A program made the position numbers and the translations under genes. Shown here piece by piece: positions 37,431 to 49,133 of a DNA stretch of 64,000 bases. The stretch comes from Megaleporinus macrocephalus (lineage: Eukaryota > Chordata > Actinopteri > Characiformes > Anostomidae). Location of the stretch: NCBI GenBank assembly GCA_021613375.1, contig CM038720.1:14973962-15037961 (forward strand). Reading direction: 5' to 3'. The notes under the pieces are model-generated. The model did no database searches and was not told where the DNA came from. It saw only the letters and a list, made by a program, of their open reading frames with translations. How positions within the stretch are numbered: position 1 is the stretch's first letter; each line of letters begins with the position of its first letter.

Positions 37431-39219
37431 TTTGTATATGTGGGTTGTTGTTTGGCAACATGGCACTTTGTCCCACTATAAGCATCACATTTTAAAACCA
37501 AGAACACACACTAGATTCACTGGAGGATAGTAAATGAAATAGCTATGTTTGCACTATAAGCATCCAGACCCCTGGTTCCCATCACCACCACTGTAGTAGT
37601 GTAATATAGAGTATTTAACTGTCCACAAATCAATATAAAATTTATTGATTGCTTTTAAAGATAAATTTTAAAGATTAATTTCAAAATCTTTTTTTACATT
37701 TTAGAATTTTAAAACTGCACATTGTTATTTAACACATTGTTACAGTTATAGTTACTTGTAAACTAGTTTAAGCAGCAATTTGATTTTGTGTTGAGAACAC
37801 TGTCATCTATTAGAATGTATAATCATGCACTCGTATGGTGACCGCATCATTTTAAAGTGGGGCAACTATCCTCCATTTATTAAACTGTTACACAAAGCAA
37901 ATGTTTAAACTTCAAGGAAACATTCTTAAAAACAAAAATGCAGCTAGGCAACTGAACACGTACAAGTGCCTTTTATGTCATGGAAGTTTCCAGACATCAA
38001 AATGGACCACACTAAAGTATGACTGTTCCGCACTAAGCGAAGTATGAACAACTTAGTGCAACAATGTAGCAATACAAAATATAATAATTGTATAATAAGA
38101 GTCGTACTGAACAAGCACAAGATTCAGAGATGAGCTCACAAAGGCTTTACTGTTTGGGAAATATGCCACTCTTAAGCTAAAATAGATATTCTGATTGGTT
38201 CTGCTGTTGAAATGGAGATTCTGATTGGTCATGCTCCTAAAAAACAGATTTTGGTTGGTTATGATGCTGAAGTGGAGTGTCTAACTCTCTAAAAAGAGAT
38301 TCCGTTTCTGTTGCTGTCTCCGTTGGTCCACGCTCTGTGTGATATATTTTGGATGTATTCATCCTGAACTCAGTCAGATAGTAGCGGCCCAAATGCCCGC
38401 TCGTCCCTGACTTGAAATAGAAGTATTATCATCATTGTTCCTCCAGAGGGGCAGTTCAGTCACAGAGTGCTCTGGGCTATTGCTAAGACAACTTTGCCAG
38501 GCCAGACTTCTGCATGTCTCAGTCTTTTAAATAAAAATTCAAGAATTAAACACTTTGGAAAACCAGACCATTCTGAAAGGCTTACACAGTACTGTATGTT
38601 ACAGTGCGTTTGTTTGCTTGCTCTAAATGGTAGAAGTTTCTTGATAAGAAGAGTAAACATTAATCATTAAGCATTAACCATTTTTCCTCTTTGCGTGACC
38701 GTCTGTCCTATTAAATCTTTAAAATATAGTTGATAGTCAGAATTCCAATGCTGTCCACTAGCTGTTAAACTACACGTAATCTCAAGAGGCCATAAAGATA
38801 AATACTCACAGAATAGTAAGGTCAATTTCATTCTAGCGACACAGACCATCAAGAAACAGCTCAGTCATATCGCAGCTACTAAAAGCAAAGCCTTGTTGTT
38901 TTAATGGAGAGTATGGAAAATTACGGCCAGGTCACTTGGTCTTACTTCAGGTTTTTATCCCATAATGAAAAGACAAAGAGCACTGTCCAAAAAACAGTTT
39001 CAGTATACATACATACGCCTTACTTTGTACTTAGTTTCCCTTGAGTTTGAATTGTATGAAGTATGAAGTGTAAATATTATTGTGTGGCTGTATATATGTG
39101 GTTGCTAAATATACAGTACAGGAAAAAAAGTCACAGGATGCCGGAAAACACACAGGAAAATTACAACTTTCTCTCTTCCTTGTCTTCCTCACTCTGCATC
39201 TAACTTTATCTCGTCTTTA

Positions 39220-39248
39220 TTCCTTCCTTCCTTCCTTCCTTCCTTCCT
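39220..39248. repeat. (TTCC)n microsatellite
   Basis: A tetranucleotide TTCC run of about seven units within a pyrimidine-rich stretch. Confidence 0.92.
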
Positions 39249-40462
39249 CCCTTTTTTCCATCACACTCCCCCCTCTACACATAGAAACACATCAGTCCAC
39301 GCAGAGTTGCTCTGGTCAACAGGCTCTTAGAATAAACAGAGTTTGCTCCCTGGCGGGACACCGGTGTCCGCCAGCCCATCGGCAGGCCCTCTTGTTTTTC
39401 TTGGGAGAGCATGAATCACCACTGGCAAAGTCATCTGCGAGAGTGCAGGGAGAAGAAAAGCTGAGTCTGGAAAGGATACTTATAATTACACTACTGGTCT
39501 CATCCCCAACAGCTCGGCCTGATGAAGCCTATGAGCGCGACGGCCAGGGACAAAAGAAAGCCTTCATTTCAGACCAGGCCTGTAAAAAACATACAACTGT
39601 CCTCTTTAGGACTTGTGCATCTTTCTTTAGTTCTGCACTGGAGCTAATGTAGCTTACAAGCACGTCTTACAGTGGCTCACAGTGAGGTTTTCCTGAAGGC
39701 TAAAAAACGAGAGTCGTACCGCACGCTCTTTTTCTTCACACTGCATTTTTTGCGCAATGCTTCTGGCTGCACGCTTCCCGGTTGGATAAGCTACGACAGC
39801 ACTGTCAGAACTGACAGTCAGCTGTGCCAGCTAGATATTGTTTTGATATGTACAGACAAAAACTCAGTCACATCCCTTTTTAACAGTGATCTACTGTTAA
39901 CTAGAAAGTAAGGTGCTGCTAGTAAAAACAAGCTAAACTCTGCCTGTTCCATGAAATCACACATTTCAGAGTACTCAGTGACTGCAACAATCAGTCAATC
40001 AACTGTCAGCACAGAAAAGAAGCTTGTGACATAGGCTGCTTGGCTGCTTCTACTTGAACTTTGGGCTCCACATGTTTTATGCACCTATTGTACAACACAG
40101 TGAGCAAAATGGGCCTTTTCTATTTCAAACAACACAAAAACATGTCCCTGAATGGAAGACAGAGGACGGAACCTTCTAGGCATCAAAAAAAAACCCTTCC
40201 TATACAATTCTTATACAATAAATCATGCTTTATTCACGGGAAATGCACTTGGTCACAGTTTCCTTTTAGCACAAGTGAAATGTACTTAAATGTACTTAAG
40301 TGCTGTTTGCGTTCAACAATTACTACAAACTGCTTTTTGTTTTGGACAGTTTTTCTTGATGTGGGCCCTTTAATCAACAGATCCCCTTATTCCAAATGTG
40401 GGTTATTAATTTGTCCATTCAGGGCTGCCATCACAAAAAATTAAAAAATTAAAGTAATAAAA

Positions 40463-40463
<1 letters not shown>

Positions 40464-40548
<85 letters not shown>
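40464..40548. repeat. (TA)n tract, left arm
   Basis: A perfect TA run of 85 bp ending exactly where the element at 40549 begins. Confidence 0.97.
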
Positions 40549-40552
<4 letters not shown>

Positions 40553-41666
40553 GCTGCAGTAATCAAGTATTCTATTGATTATTCCATTGATTAATAGAGT
40601 AATCAGATAAAATATATGTTTTTTTTTAACGAAAAAGAAATAGTAAATATATAAGATAAAATAAGACAGGTTTCTTTGTATTGCTTAAATTGCATATAGT
40701 ACAGTTTTAAATAAAACACTTTAATAATTACTATTATTGAAATGTATTACTAGACCTATACATCATACTATAAGTTCACAAGACTGGCTACTGTACACTC
40801 CTTTACTATGCTGAAGCGTGTCCTACACTTGCTGACCCACTTACTGCAATCAATATTGAAAATTCTCACTTTATTGGATTTGGTGCATTTTAGGCTCCAA
40901 ATTGCTACAAACACCGCTTGATATTTAGTTTACTGTGTATTTTATACATCACTGTGAGGGAAGAGGGTGTGTGAGGGGTGTATGATCTTGTGTGTGTTTG
41001 TTTGTGACTATGATTAAAACGATAATGTGATAGAAGCTCAGGCTTTTATTTTCTGTGGTTATGTTCTTAAGCGAAGCCTAGATCATTTACAGATATAACT
41101 CGCCATCGCACTAAGCTAAAATGTTATCGTTACTGTGTGTCGCTCCGCTTTGTGGACTGGATGTGTAGACTGTTTCTGCTCAGATTCTTAGACACTGATG
41201 TCGTGCTCAGCTAGAGGTTACTGTAAAACTCAGACTCACTATCAGTTTACTGGGAAAGCTCAGTTGCTTGCTTTCTGAAGTGAGCTTCTTATTTGAATTC
41301 CTCGTTCCACCTTAAAGGGCATAGAAGTTACATACTGGCGCCTGCTAACTGCTGCATCAATTAAGGTGAAAAGGCGGAATTCACATAAGCAAACTTCAGC
41401 CTCGTCTTTAAGCTCAGTAACGGGTCCCTCGGCTAGTTCAGTTTTACAGTGGACTTTTGACACTGTGTATGGTTTTCTCTGGCCGGTCTCTTCTGTTCGT
41501 CTATCCTTATTTTCTCTCTCCTTCTCTATTTGGCAACACCGTAAGCGCCCACGGTGTAACAGTAAAAGTCACCTGTGCGAAACAGTATGCTGTATATGGT
41601 TGTATGGATTAAACGAATCTTCGAGGCAAAAAATGTACTCAATTTTCTTGGGGAATCGTTTCAGCC

Positions 41667-41669
<3 letters not shown>
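40549..41669. mobile_element. hAT-like non-autonomous element inside an AT microsatellite
   Basis: The left end reads TAGAGCTGCAGTAATCAAG. The right end, inverted, reads TAGGGCTGAAACGATTCCC. Both resemble the 'tagggctgcaacgatta' ends of teleost hAT-type repeats, though they match each other only imperfectly. The 1121-bp interior has no long frame. It carries an internal inverted repeat, GAATTCCTCGTTCCACCTTA against the reverse of TTAAGGTGAAAAGGCGGAATTC-like sequence (41295-41386). ATATATAT flanks both sides, as expected for insertion into an AT repeat. Confidence 0.6.

Positions 41670-41741
<72 letters not shown>
41670..41741. repeat. (AT)n tract, right arm
   Basis: A perfect AT run of 72 bp directly abutting the right end of the element at 40549-41669. 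Confidence 0.97.
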
Positions 41742-41748
<7 letters not shown>

Positions 41749-43185
41749 CACCAATTATAGCCTACAGCTGTTTAGACCCGCCCATTTATATTGACATTAT
41801 AAGGAATGTTCAAACTCTGAGTGCTTTTAAATGAGGCACAATATAGCGCAGCCTATCAGAACAGAGCTTATTTAGCATTTATCTGTCTTAAAGGCCCCTT
41901 AAAAATAGCAGTTTATTCCTCACCGTTAAACAGTTTGGCGTTTAAAAAATGGTCAAGCCAAAACAAGGGTAGTTTTTGGTAAATGAAACCACACAGATTT
42001 GAGTGCTCTTCTCCAGCGTGAAGTGAAATGTTACTGAAACAGTGCAGAACCACTTGCATCCAACTATCTGTGATCTTTACCAGAGGCTGCCTGTAATTGG
42101 ACCACTGTCCGTTCATTGGATGATTAATTCTGGGGTTATTGCTATTGATCGAAAGGCCATCAGGACGAGGGTGGGGAAATCCATAGCACGGAAGAAGGAG
42201 GAAGAGGAAGGTAGGTGCTCCAAATTAGAAGGACAAATGAAGATGCCGTTTAAGCGCTGAACATTTGCAGCTCGTTAAGTTTTTCAACCCTGGGTGGGGG
42301 CGCCTAACAAATGACTCATTTTAACTGATAATTACTTTACCAAATGAATTAACCATACCATGTTATTATCAGGACGAGGCGTTGAAGCAGGGGAGAGAGG
42401 GCAACAATTAATGGCCTGTTCAATAGAGACTTAAGGCAGATCAATAGAACATCTCCATTGGCAATCTATAGCGGGAAGGCTACATAAAGTGCATTAGTTG
42501 AAAAAGACAGGAAACCCCGACAGAGAGAGGCCTGCAAGCTCATTAAATTCCAAAACGCTCTCTGCTGTGCGTTAGAAAGCCACAGATCAAACTGATGAGA
42601 AGCTGGAGAGCTCACTCAAATGAGCTATTTCGCCATGCGCTGTGTCGCGACCGCCGTGCCACCGCGTGGCTGAAACAAACGGCTTGGGTTTTCACTCTGA
42701 AGTGCGTGAACAAAGCTGCGTTTTCAGAGACGGGTATTCATGGGAATGTGATAATGCTTATAATTACAGTTTGATAATGAATGTAATATGAGTCAGTGCG
42801 AAAGACGTAAACTGAGAAAAATGAGATGGGCTTGAAGCTTTAGAGGCTGGGTTGGTGGGGGGGTGTACAAATGAGTGATGCGTATCACATGCCTGCCGCC
42901 ACGCTCGATGCCATGACTCACGCACTCTCTAGACACTCCGGGGGAAAAACTACCCTCAGATCTGAATTTACCTCCAGGAAATTATTCTGACAGTAAATAA
43001 AACATCTCAAGCACAATAAATAGGAAGGCGACACAGAGGTGGAGATGGAAGAGCGGGGGGCACAAGGAAAGAGAGAGCGAGAGAGAGAGTGATTGAGGGA
43101 GACAGGGCAGAGATGAGTCTGAGCGACATCGAGAAAAAGGGGAGAGAGAGTGTGTGAGTGAGTGAGGGAGAGAGTTTGTGTGTGA

Positions 43186-43189
<4 letters not shown>

Positions 43190-43225
<36 letters not shown>
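43190..43225. repeat. (GA)n microsatellite
   Basis: A perfect GA run at the end of a 150-bp purine-rich stretch with interrupted GAGA and TGTG. Confidence 0.93.
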
Positions 43226-43228
<3 letters not shown>

Positions 43229-44016
43229 TGATGAGTGCCTATGCCAGCCCAAGGGGCCGCAGTAGCAGGTTCGGAGAGTCAGGGGAGGGAGAATGGAGCG
43301 ATGAATTATTTAAACACCTTTATTAGCATGTTCTTTAGTGATTTCTCTGGCTGGCTGTGTGGGTTTGTGCACCAAGCTCTCTCCTTGGAGGGGGCAGAGG
43401 GGGAACATGCTCAGATGCAGGAAAAACAACAGCGACTTTCATTCAGCATCGCTACAGCCCACGCTGGCATTCTCCTCACATCATCAACCCCCCAGAAATC
43501 AAGCTGAACATGTGCACCTAGGCTCAGGCAACCAACGGCAGGGTTCCTCTCAGATGCACCGCTGTCAATAACAGTCGTGAAAGACCCTTGTGGATATTCC
43601 TCAGGTAACACGACCATAGCTGCTAAATACTGTTTGGAAAACTATCCTATTAAAAAGGATGCTATGCACAAGGAGTGAGAAGACTAATCAACACATGTCG
43701 GTTTGCTGCACATGTCCAAATTTTCATATATTCATGTCCAAAACAAATAACTGACAACAAACACATCGACTTCTTAATTACTGATTTAGTTCAGGGTGAT
43801 TGCTTCTCACAAATTTAACTCAGGGTGGTAAGATGCAATTTTAAAATGATTCTCAATACATCTCAATTTCTGAATCCGGTATAATCATTACACGTTTGTA
43901 GGACTAGTTTAGTAATTGACAGGTTTCAGGCATCTAATATGTAAACCAAATGAAAGCCTACATTTGTATTTAATCTTGTCAAATACTGTCAAATACTGCA
44001 TACAATATAGCTATAG

Positions 44017-44020
<4 letters not shown>

Positions 44021-44061
<41 letters not shown>
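44021..44061. repeat. (AT)n microsatellite
   Basis: A perfect AT run of about 41 bp. Confidence 0.95.
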
Positions 44062-44064
<3 letters not shown>

Positions 44065-44725
44065 TTATGCTAAAACACCCTTACACATTATTTCATACAT
44101 GAAGCCCTGCAAAGAAATATGTGTATTAGGCCGTTACTTCGTTGGAAAGATAAGCTTTCAAGAAACCTAGATGGAAAAAAAAACCTTTTTTTCCCAATAT
44201 ATTAAGCTATGTCCATAAACTATGGCCTGCCATAGGTGTAGCTAGGTACGTACAGTGACTGATATGTTCAGTGTTATAGTTATCATAATAACTGGTCGTT
44301 GTTGCGCAAGAGGTTGTGCAAGAGTGTGGATGCCCGTGCAGGAGGTCTCAAGGAATACATTTTGAATAATGTCTTGAAAATCTGAGTAACCATTTTGCAG
44401 GTGCCCATTATATGAACAAGTTCTTCGCGTTCTATGGAGAAATCCCACTGTGCCTGCTCTGCTTGCACCGGCCTGTTCAGTATGCACTGTGGTCCCCCTC
44501 TGGCTACTCAGTCCCTGCTGGTGTGCTCTTCTGATGCTGTCCATCACACCTGTCCTTGTGATGGTCCAAGCACAGCGGGACATGACAGCGGATCGATGAG
44601 CACATATAATGGCTGTAGTAGTGTCCTCTGCTCATTCCCTCCAATCCCCCATGTAGGCTGCTCTGCCAAAACAGAGCAGTCGCACTCAAAGTGCAGGTCA
44701 GTAGAACGTGTTCAACATGCTAGCA

Positions 44726-44899
44726 CAGTGTTTCTCCACCCTGATTCAGGGGTACCACTGCCCCGCATAACGTGGCACTTCCCCCACTCAAACACAGGTA
44801 AGTTTAACTCAGTTAGAGCTTGTTATTTAGCCGATGGACTGAATCAGTTGTGTTGGGTATGGGGAACACACTAAGATGTACAGAGACTGGGAACCACTG
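44726..44899. mobile_element. Palindromic hAT-like MITE, 174 bp
   Basis: The left end, CAGTGTTTCTCCACCC, and the inverted right end, CAGTGGTTCCCAGTCTC, match in their outer bases. The flanks TGCTAGCA (44718-44725) and TGCTAGAG (44900-44907) share six of eight positions, consistent with an aged 8-bp target duplication. The interior is itself roughly palindromic about GAGCTTGTTATTTAG. I recognise the type as a high-copy teleost foldback repeat ('cagtgtttctcaaccctggtcc'). Confidence 0.72.
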
Positions 44900-47800
44900 T
44901 GCTAGAGTAACATGAAACCTTACTGAACCTATTGTAGATGCAGCTTCAAAGGATCCCCCTGGCCTAGGTCTTCATGCAAGGTAGATTGCAACATATAAGG
45001 GTCTTAGTTAAAATTAATAATGTTGATCTTTAACAGTTTTGTGGATTCTGCTCTATAGAACTTTCAAAAAATGTTGCTTCACTCTTAGATGTAACAGCAA
45101 GGGTACTTGTGTAAAAGACATTCAAGATAAAACACAGAGCTGACATCCTTTCTGATGAGCATCAAACAGATCTGAGGCAAGGTGGCTGATGTTGTTGGAA
45201 TAATAATAATAATATCAATAAAAAAAGCAAGGGGTAAAGATGCGGTTACTTCAAAACTAACTAACCTTATAAAAAAGGCCTGTGTCAAGACTGCCAGCAT
45301 TCATTTTCTCATTTCTATGCTCTGGCGATAGTCAGGGGTTTGTGTTTAAAAAAAGGCTGCATTAAAACACTGGTTGGACGGAAAGATTACTTTTTTGTCC
45401 TATGAGAATAGAGTGAAAGCCCATTTAGTTCAACCTTCAAAAGGGCTACAAAAAGAGAAGGCTTAAAAAGTAGGCCATGTTTCATAAAATATTTTCTTGG
45501 CCTTTATTATCATGATCATTTCCTTATGGGTAAGACTACAACAAAAAAAGGAACTCTGCCTGATCACCTTGAAATTAGTCAGCTAAGAAACAATATACAA
45601 ACGAATTAACTGCCTCACTACACAAGTATTCAAGTATACACAAGTTTCCCTCTCCTTGCGCGAATCACAAGGATAAAGTAATTATAATAAAGAGTAAGTA
45701 AAGCCGCACACTGGACACAGTGCCCAAAAATTCAAAACTATTGTTGTTAATAGAGGTGCGCACACCGGCGCTGACACTAGGAGCCGATGCAAGCTGACAC
45801 TCAGCGACTCCAAGTACTGTTTAATTCCTCAGTTTGTCACAGTACATTTTGCCACTACTACGTTAAATTAAAGCCATACTGAGACCACAGAAAGCTACAG
45901 TAGATGACATGTGGCTTGTAATTTACAAAGAAAAGGCAGCCAGTTTTTTAGATAAACAGATGAATGCCAGTGGTCTTGCCAATGTTACTTTATTAGCCGA
46001 GTCTATTTCAGCTCATATCTTTCCACTGGGAGTTTGTGCAGAGAAAGTAAACCGCTACTAAGAGTGATAAGTGATGCTGAAAGCTCTATTTCATACAGTT
46101 TATATGACTAGAGTGAAGAAAAATCTACTTTATCAGGTTTTCCCTGCTGACATTCTGTAGTACTGCTCAACTACGTGATGAGATGCTATACTAGGCAGTG
46201 CTTGTGTGTGGAATGTGGGCCACCTTTATTCACAATATTATATTTGTCATGTCAAAATAACATCTTATTTTCCCAAAACATCTTATTTTCCCTTAATGAG
46301 CAGTAACTTGTTTTTAGTTGCCAATCATTAGAACATTTTTTAAAAATTACCTGTTATTTGAAGCAAAAGTATCTCAAAGCCAAACACTTCCATACTTAAT
46401 ATATATTACACTACTGCAGCACTATTTTTACATACTATTCTGTGCTGTAGCAGGTAATCTGGGATCCAAACTTTGGGTTTACCCAGAAAAAATGGGTGAA
46501 ATGAGTAAAATCCAAGAATAAAATGTAGTGCTCCAATGTTAATTATAAACTTGAACGTGCATTCATTTGCAAGGAAGCTCCTAGTACATAAGCCATCCCT
46601 ACAGTTGCAAAGAGACTCAGAAACTAGTGCCTCTTTTAGTAAACCTGCCTTTTCATTTTTACATAGTTATAGTCCATGTGTGGATCAATAATTAAACAAA
46701 TCTTTCAGTATACAACTCAAAACAGAGAAACCTTCAGATGTAAAGCTGGTATAGATAACCATTTAACATTTCTATTATAAAGACTAAAGCTTCTTGATGT
46801 GTCCTCAGCAGCACATCACACAACCACTTGTGCAGCTTCTTTTGTTGCCTGCTCTCTTGTTTGTTTCTAAGCTGTGTTAGCAATCCATGTTTGTAAATGT
46901 ACACATGTTCACAAACCTGAATGCTTTTACACAGCAACAAATACAGTGTGAGACCTACAAGGTCCTAAAACCCTGTATCACTGTATATGTGGTCACTGGA
47001 GATGCTTTCAAGATCCGTGGATTTGTAAGGCACCAAGACAAATGTTAATACCATCTGCAAAGAGGTCTTAGGAACTCTTGATGTATCATACCTGCTCACG
47101 ATAAGTGAATAGGGGGATTAAGGAATATAACAAGAAACTACAAGTAGATTACAACACTGGGTGTCAACAGTTTAATGAAACGAGAGGGCGGGAAAAGTCA
47201 AAGCTAATTAGCCTTTATCCATGTGTTTCATCAGGAATTCATTAACCCCTCACCAGGTACGGTGCATCAGCAGTTCCTAGGACACACATCTATACACACA
47301 CTCAAACAGGGGGAAGAGGATAAAAGGCGGTGGGAAGCCAAGCAGAGATAGCTCACGGCTTGTATGGTAGCCTTTCCGGGCTTTACGGGTTGAGCTTGTG
47401 CCAAAAGCACCGCTGTGGAAAAGAGTAGTTTCTCCTCACAGCACCACCGCGGGCTGAACTCAAATCAAAGCCCTGAAATTCAAACAAGAAATAGATTAGA
47501 GCTCCTTTCTCACTGTTCTAACACAGGGTAAGAGCACTGGGGAATAAGTGACCTTTCGAAGCATTCAGAGCTTGCAATTAGCATCAGTGTGCATAGCTTG
47601 TCTGTAATTAGATCAATGGGTGTGATTTGATTTTCACTGAAAGGTAACGAATCAACCAGAGTTTTTTCCTCCGCCCAGGGGCTCAGCTGCGTTGAGTGTG
47701 AATGCGCCGCTTTGCCGTCACGACATTGATAAATGCGGAATGCAAATCCTTTGTTTCAGGGGGGCTGTTCATTTTCTGGTGTGCAAAAAGAGATAACACA

Positions 47801-49106
47801 AAAAATAGTAAAAAAATTAAATCATGAGAAAAAGAGAAGAACCTTTCTGTGAGAGATTCACAGGTGAGATTTGATCCAAATTTGATCAAATTACACAACA
47901 CGCTTCTGCATATATAAGAATAAACGGAAATGCACTAATCAGTATTTTGGAAATGGTCAAGTCTCATCATAGACTGTGACTAACCATGAAACTGTGACAC
48001 AGTAACAACCTAAACTGTAATATTAACCACACTCAAAGAACTGATCTGGTAACTTTTGCCAGTCATCTCTTCAAAATACAGGTGGGAGCTGGTCCAAATC
48101 AGCAGTCATCCTCCTTAATAAACATGAGCCGTAGTCTGGTCGCCCGGCTGGTCAAAGTGTACAGTGCGTAATGGCCATTTAAGTAGAGCAGCAGCAGTCC
48201 CACGGAGCTCGTAATTGCACAGTCCTGATGAGATGAGGGTGCCGGGCGGTCAGCCATTCAGAACAGCATGCCAGCGCTGCCAGAACCGGAGCCTGTTCGC
48301 GCCAGAGCAAACGTGCCCAAAACTCGCCCTCTCTCCGTGCTCTGCGGTCCGAGATACACCCTCTCAGCTACGAGAGGAACAGTACTCCCCATTTTGCCCC
48401 CTTGCCAGACCAGGCTGCCGGCTTTCAGTGGACGTGTTCACAGCTGAGTGCATATGAAGGCTAGTGTTGACCTCAGCACTTCCTTTTCATGTGCTACTAC
48501 TTGTTCTTGTCCTTATTCAGAGTCAGTTCTTTGCTGACTGGCCATCGCAAACTGCCCAGATTCATCAACGCTGAATAGTGAGGGATGAGAAAGAGAATAG
48601 TTGAGAACACACTGTGAAGAAGGCAATCACTGCTACAGTGATTTTATTGGAGCTTTCTTAAGCGTCTTGGAAATTGATAGGCGCAGAGACCCTAAAGCTA
48701 ATGCTAATGCTAGCTCTCCATGCGCTACTTTAGAACACCCATGATAACGCTCATCACTATCCTACAGCGGTCGGATTTAGGGCTGCCCACGCAACAAAAC
48801 AATTTCAGATCTGCAATATCACCTCCATCCCGACCTCAGTGAGAAGTCTGAAGGAAACACACACCTAATCGCATTTCCTTAAAACACCAGAGAGGAACAA
48901 ATTGCTTAAACGGGCCTGTAATGAATCGAACAGCAGACGGCGGGCTGCTGTAATGTGCTCAGACAGGCGGCTGTAAAACATAAAATCTTGTTGACAATTT
49001 TTTTTCTCTTTGCCTTGTGCAAAGCAATTCCTCTGGAGTAATTCTGGCACGACGGGGTGGGGGGGATAGCCCTCCCACAAGCCCCACATGTAAACAGAGG
49101 AAAATG

Positions 49107-49133
49107 AGCGAGTGAGAGAGAGAGAGAGAGAAA
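49107..49133. repeat. GA-rich microsatellite
   Basis: A short GAGAGA run within a purine-rich patch. It causes the Arg-Glu and Ser-Leu peptides in overlapping frames. Confidence 0.85.

Noticed and set aside
39080..39652. 190-residue plus-strand frame
   Set aside because: It runs through the TTCC microsatellite, has no recognisable domain, and is low-complexity in its first half.
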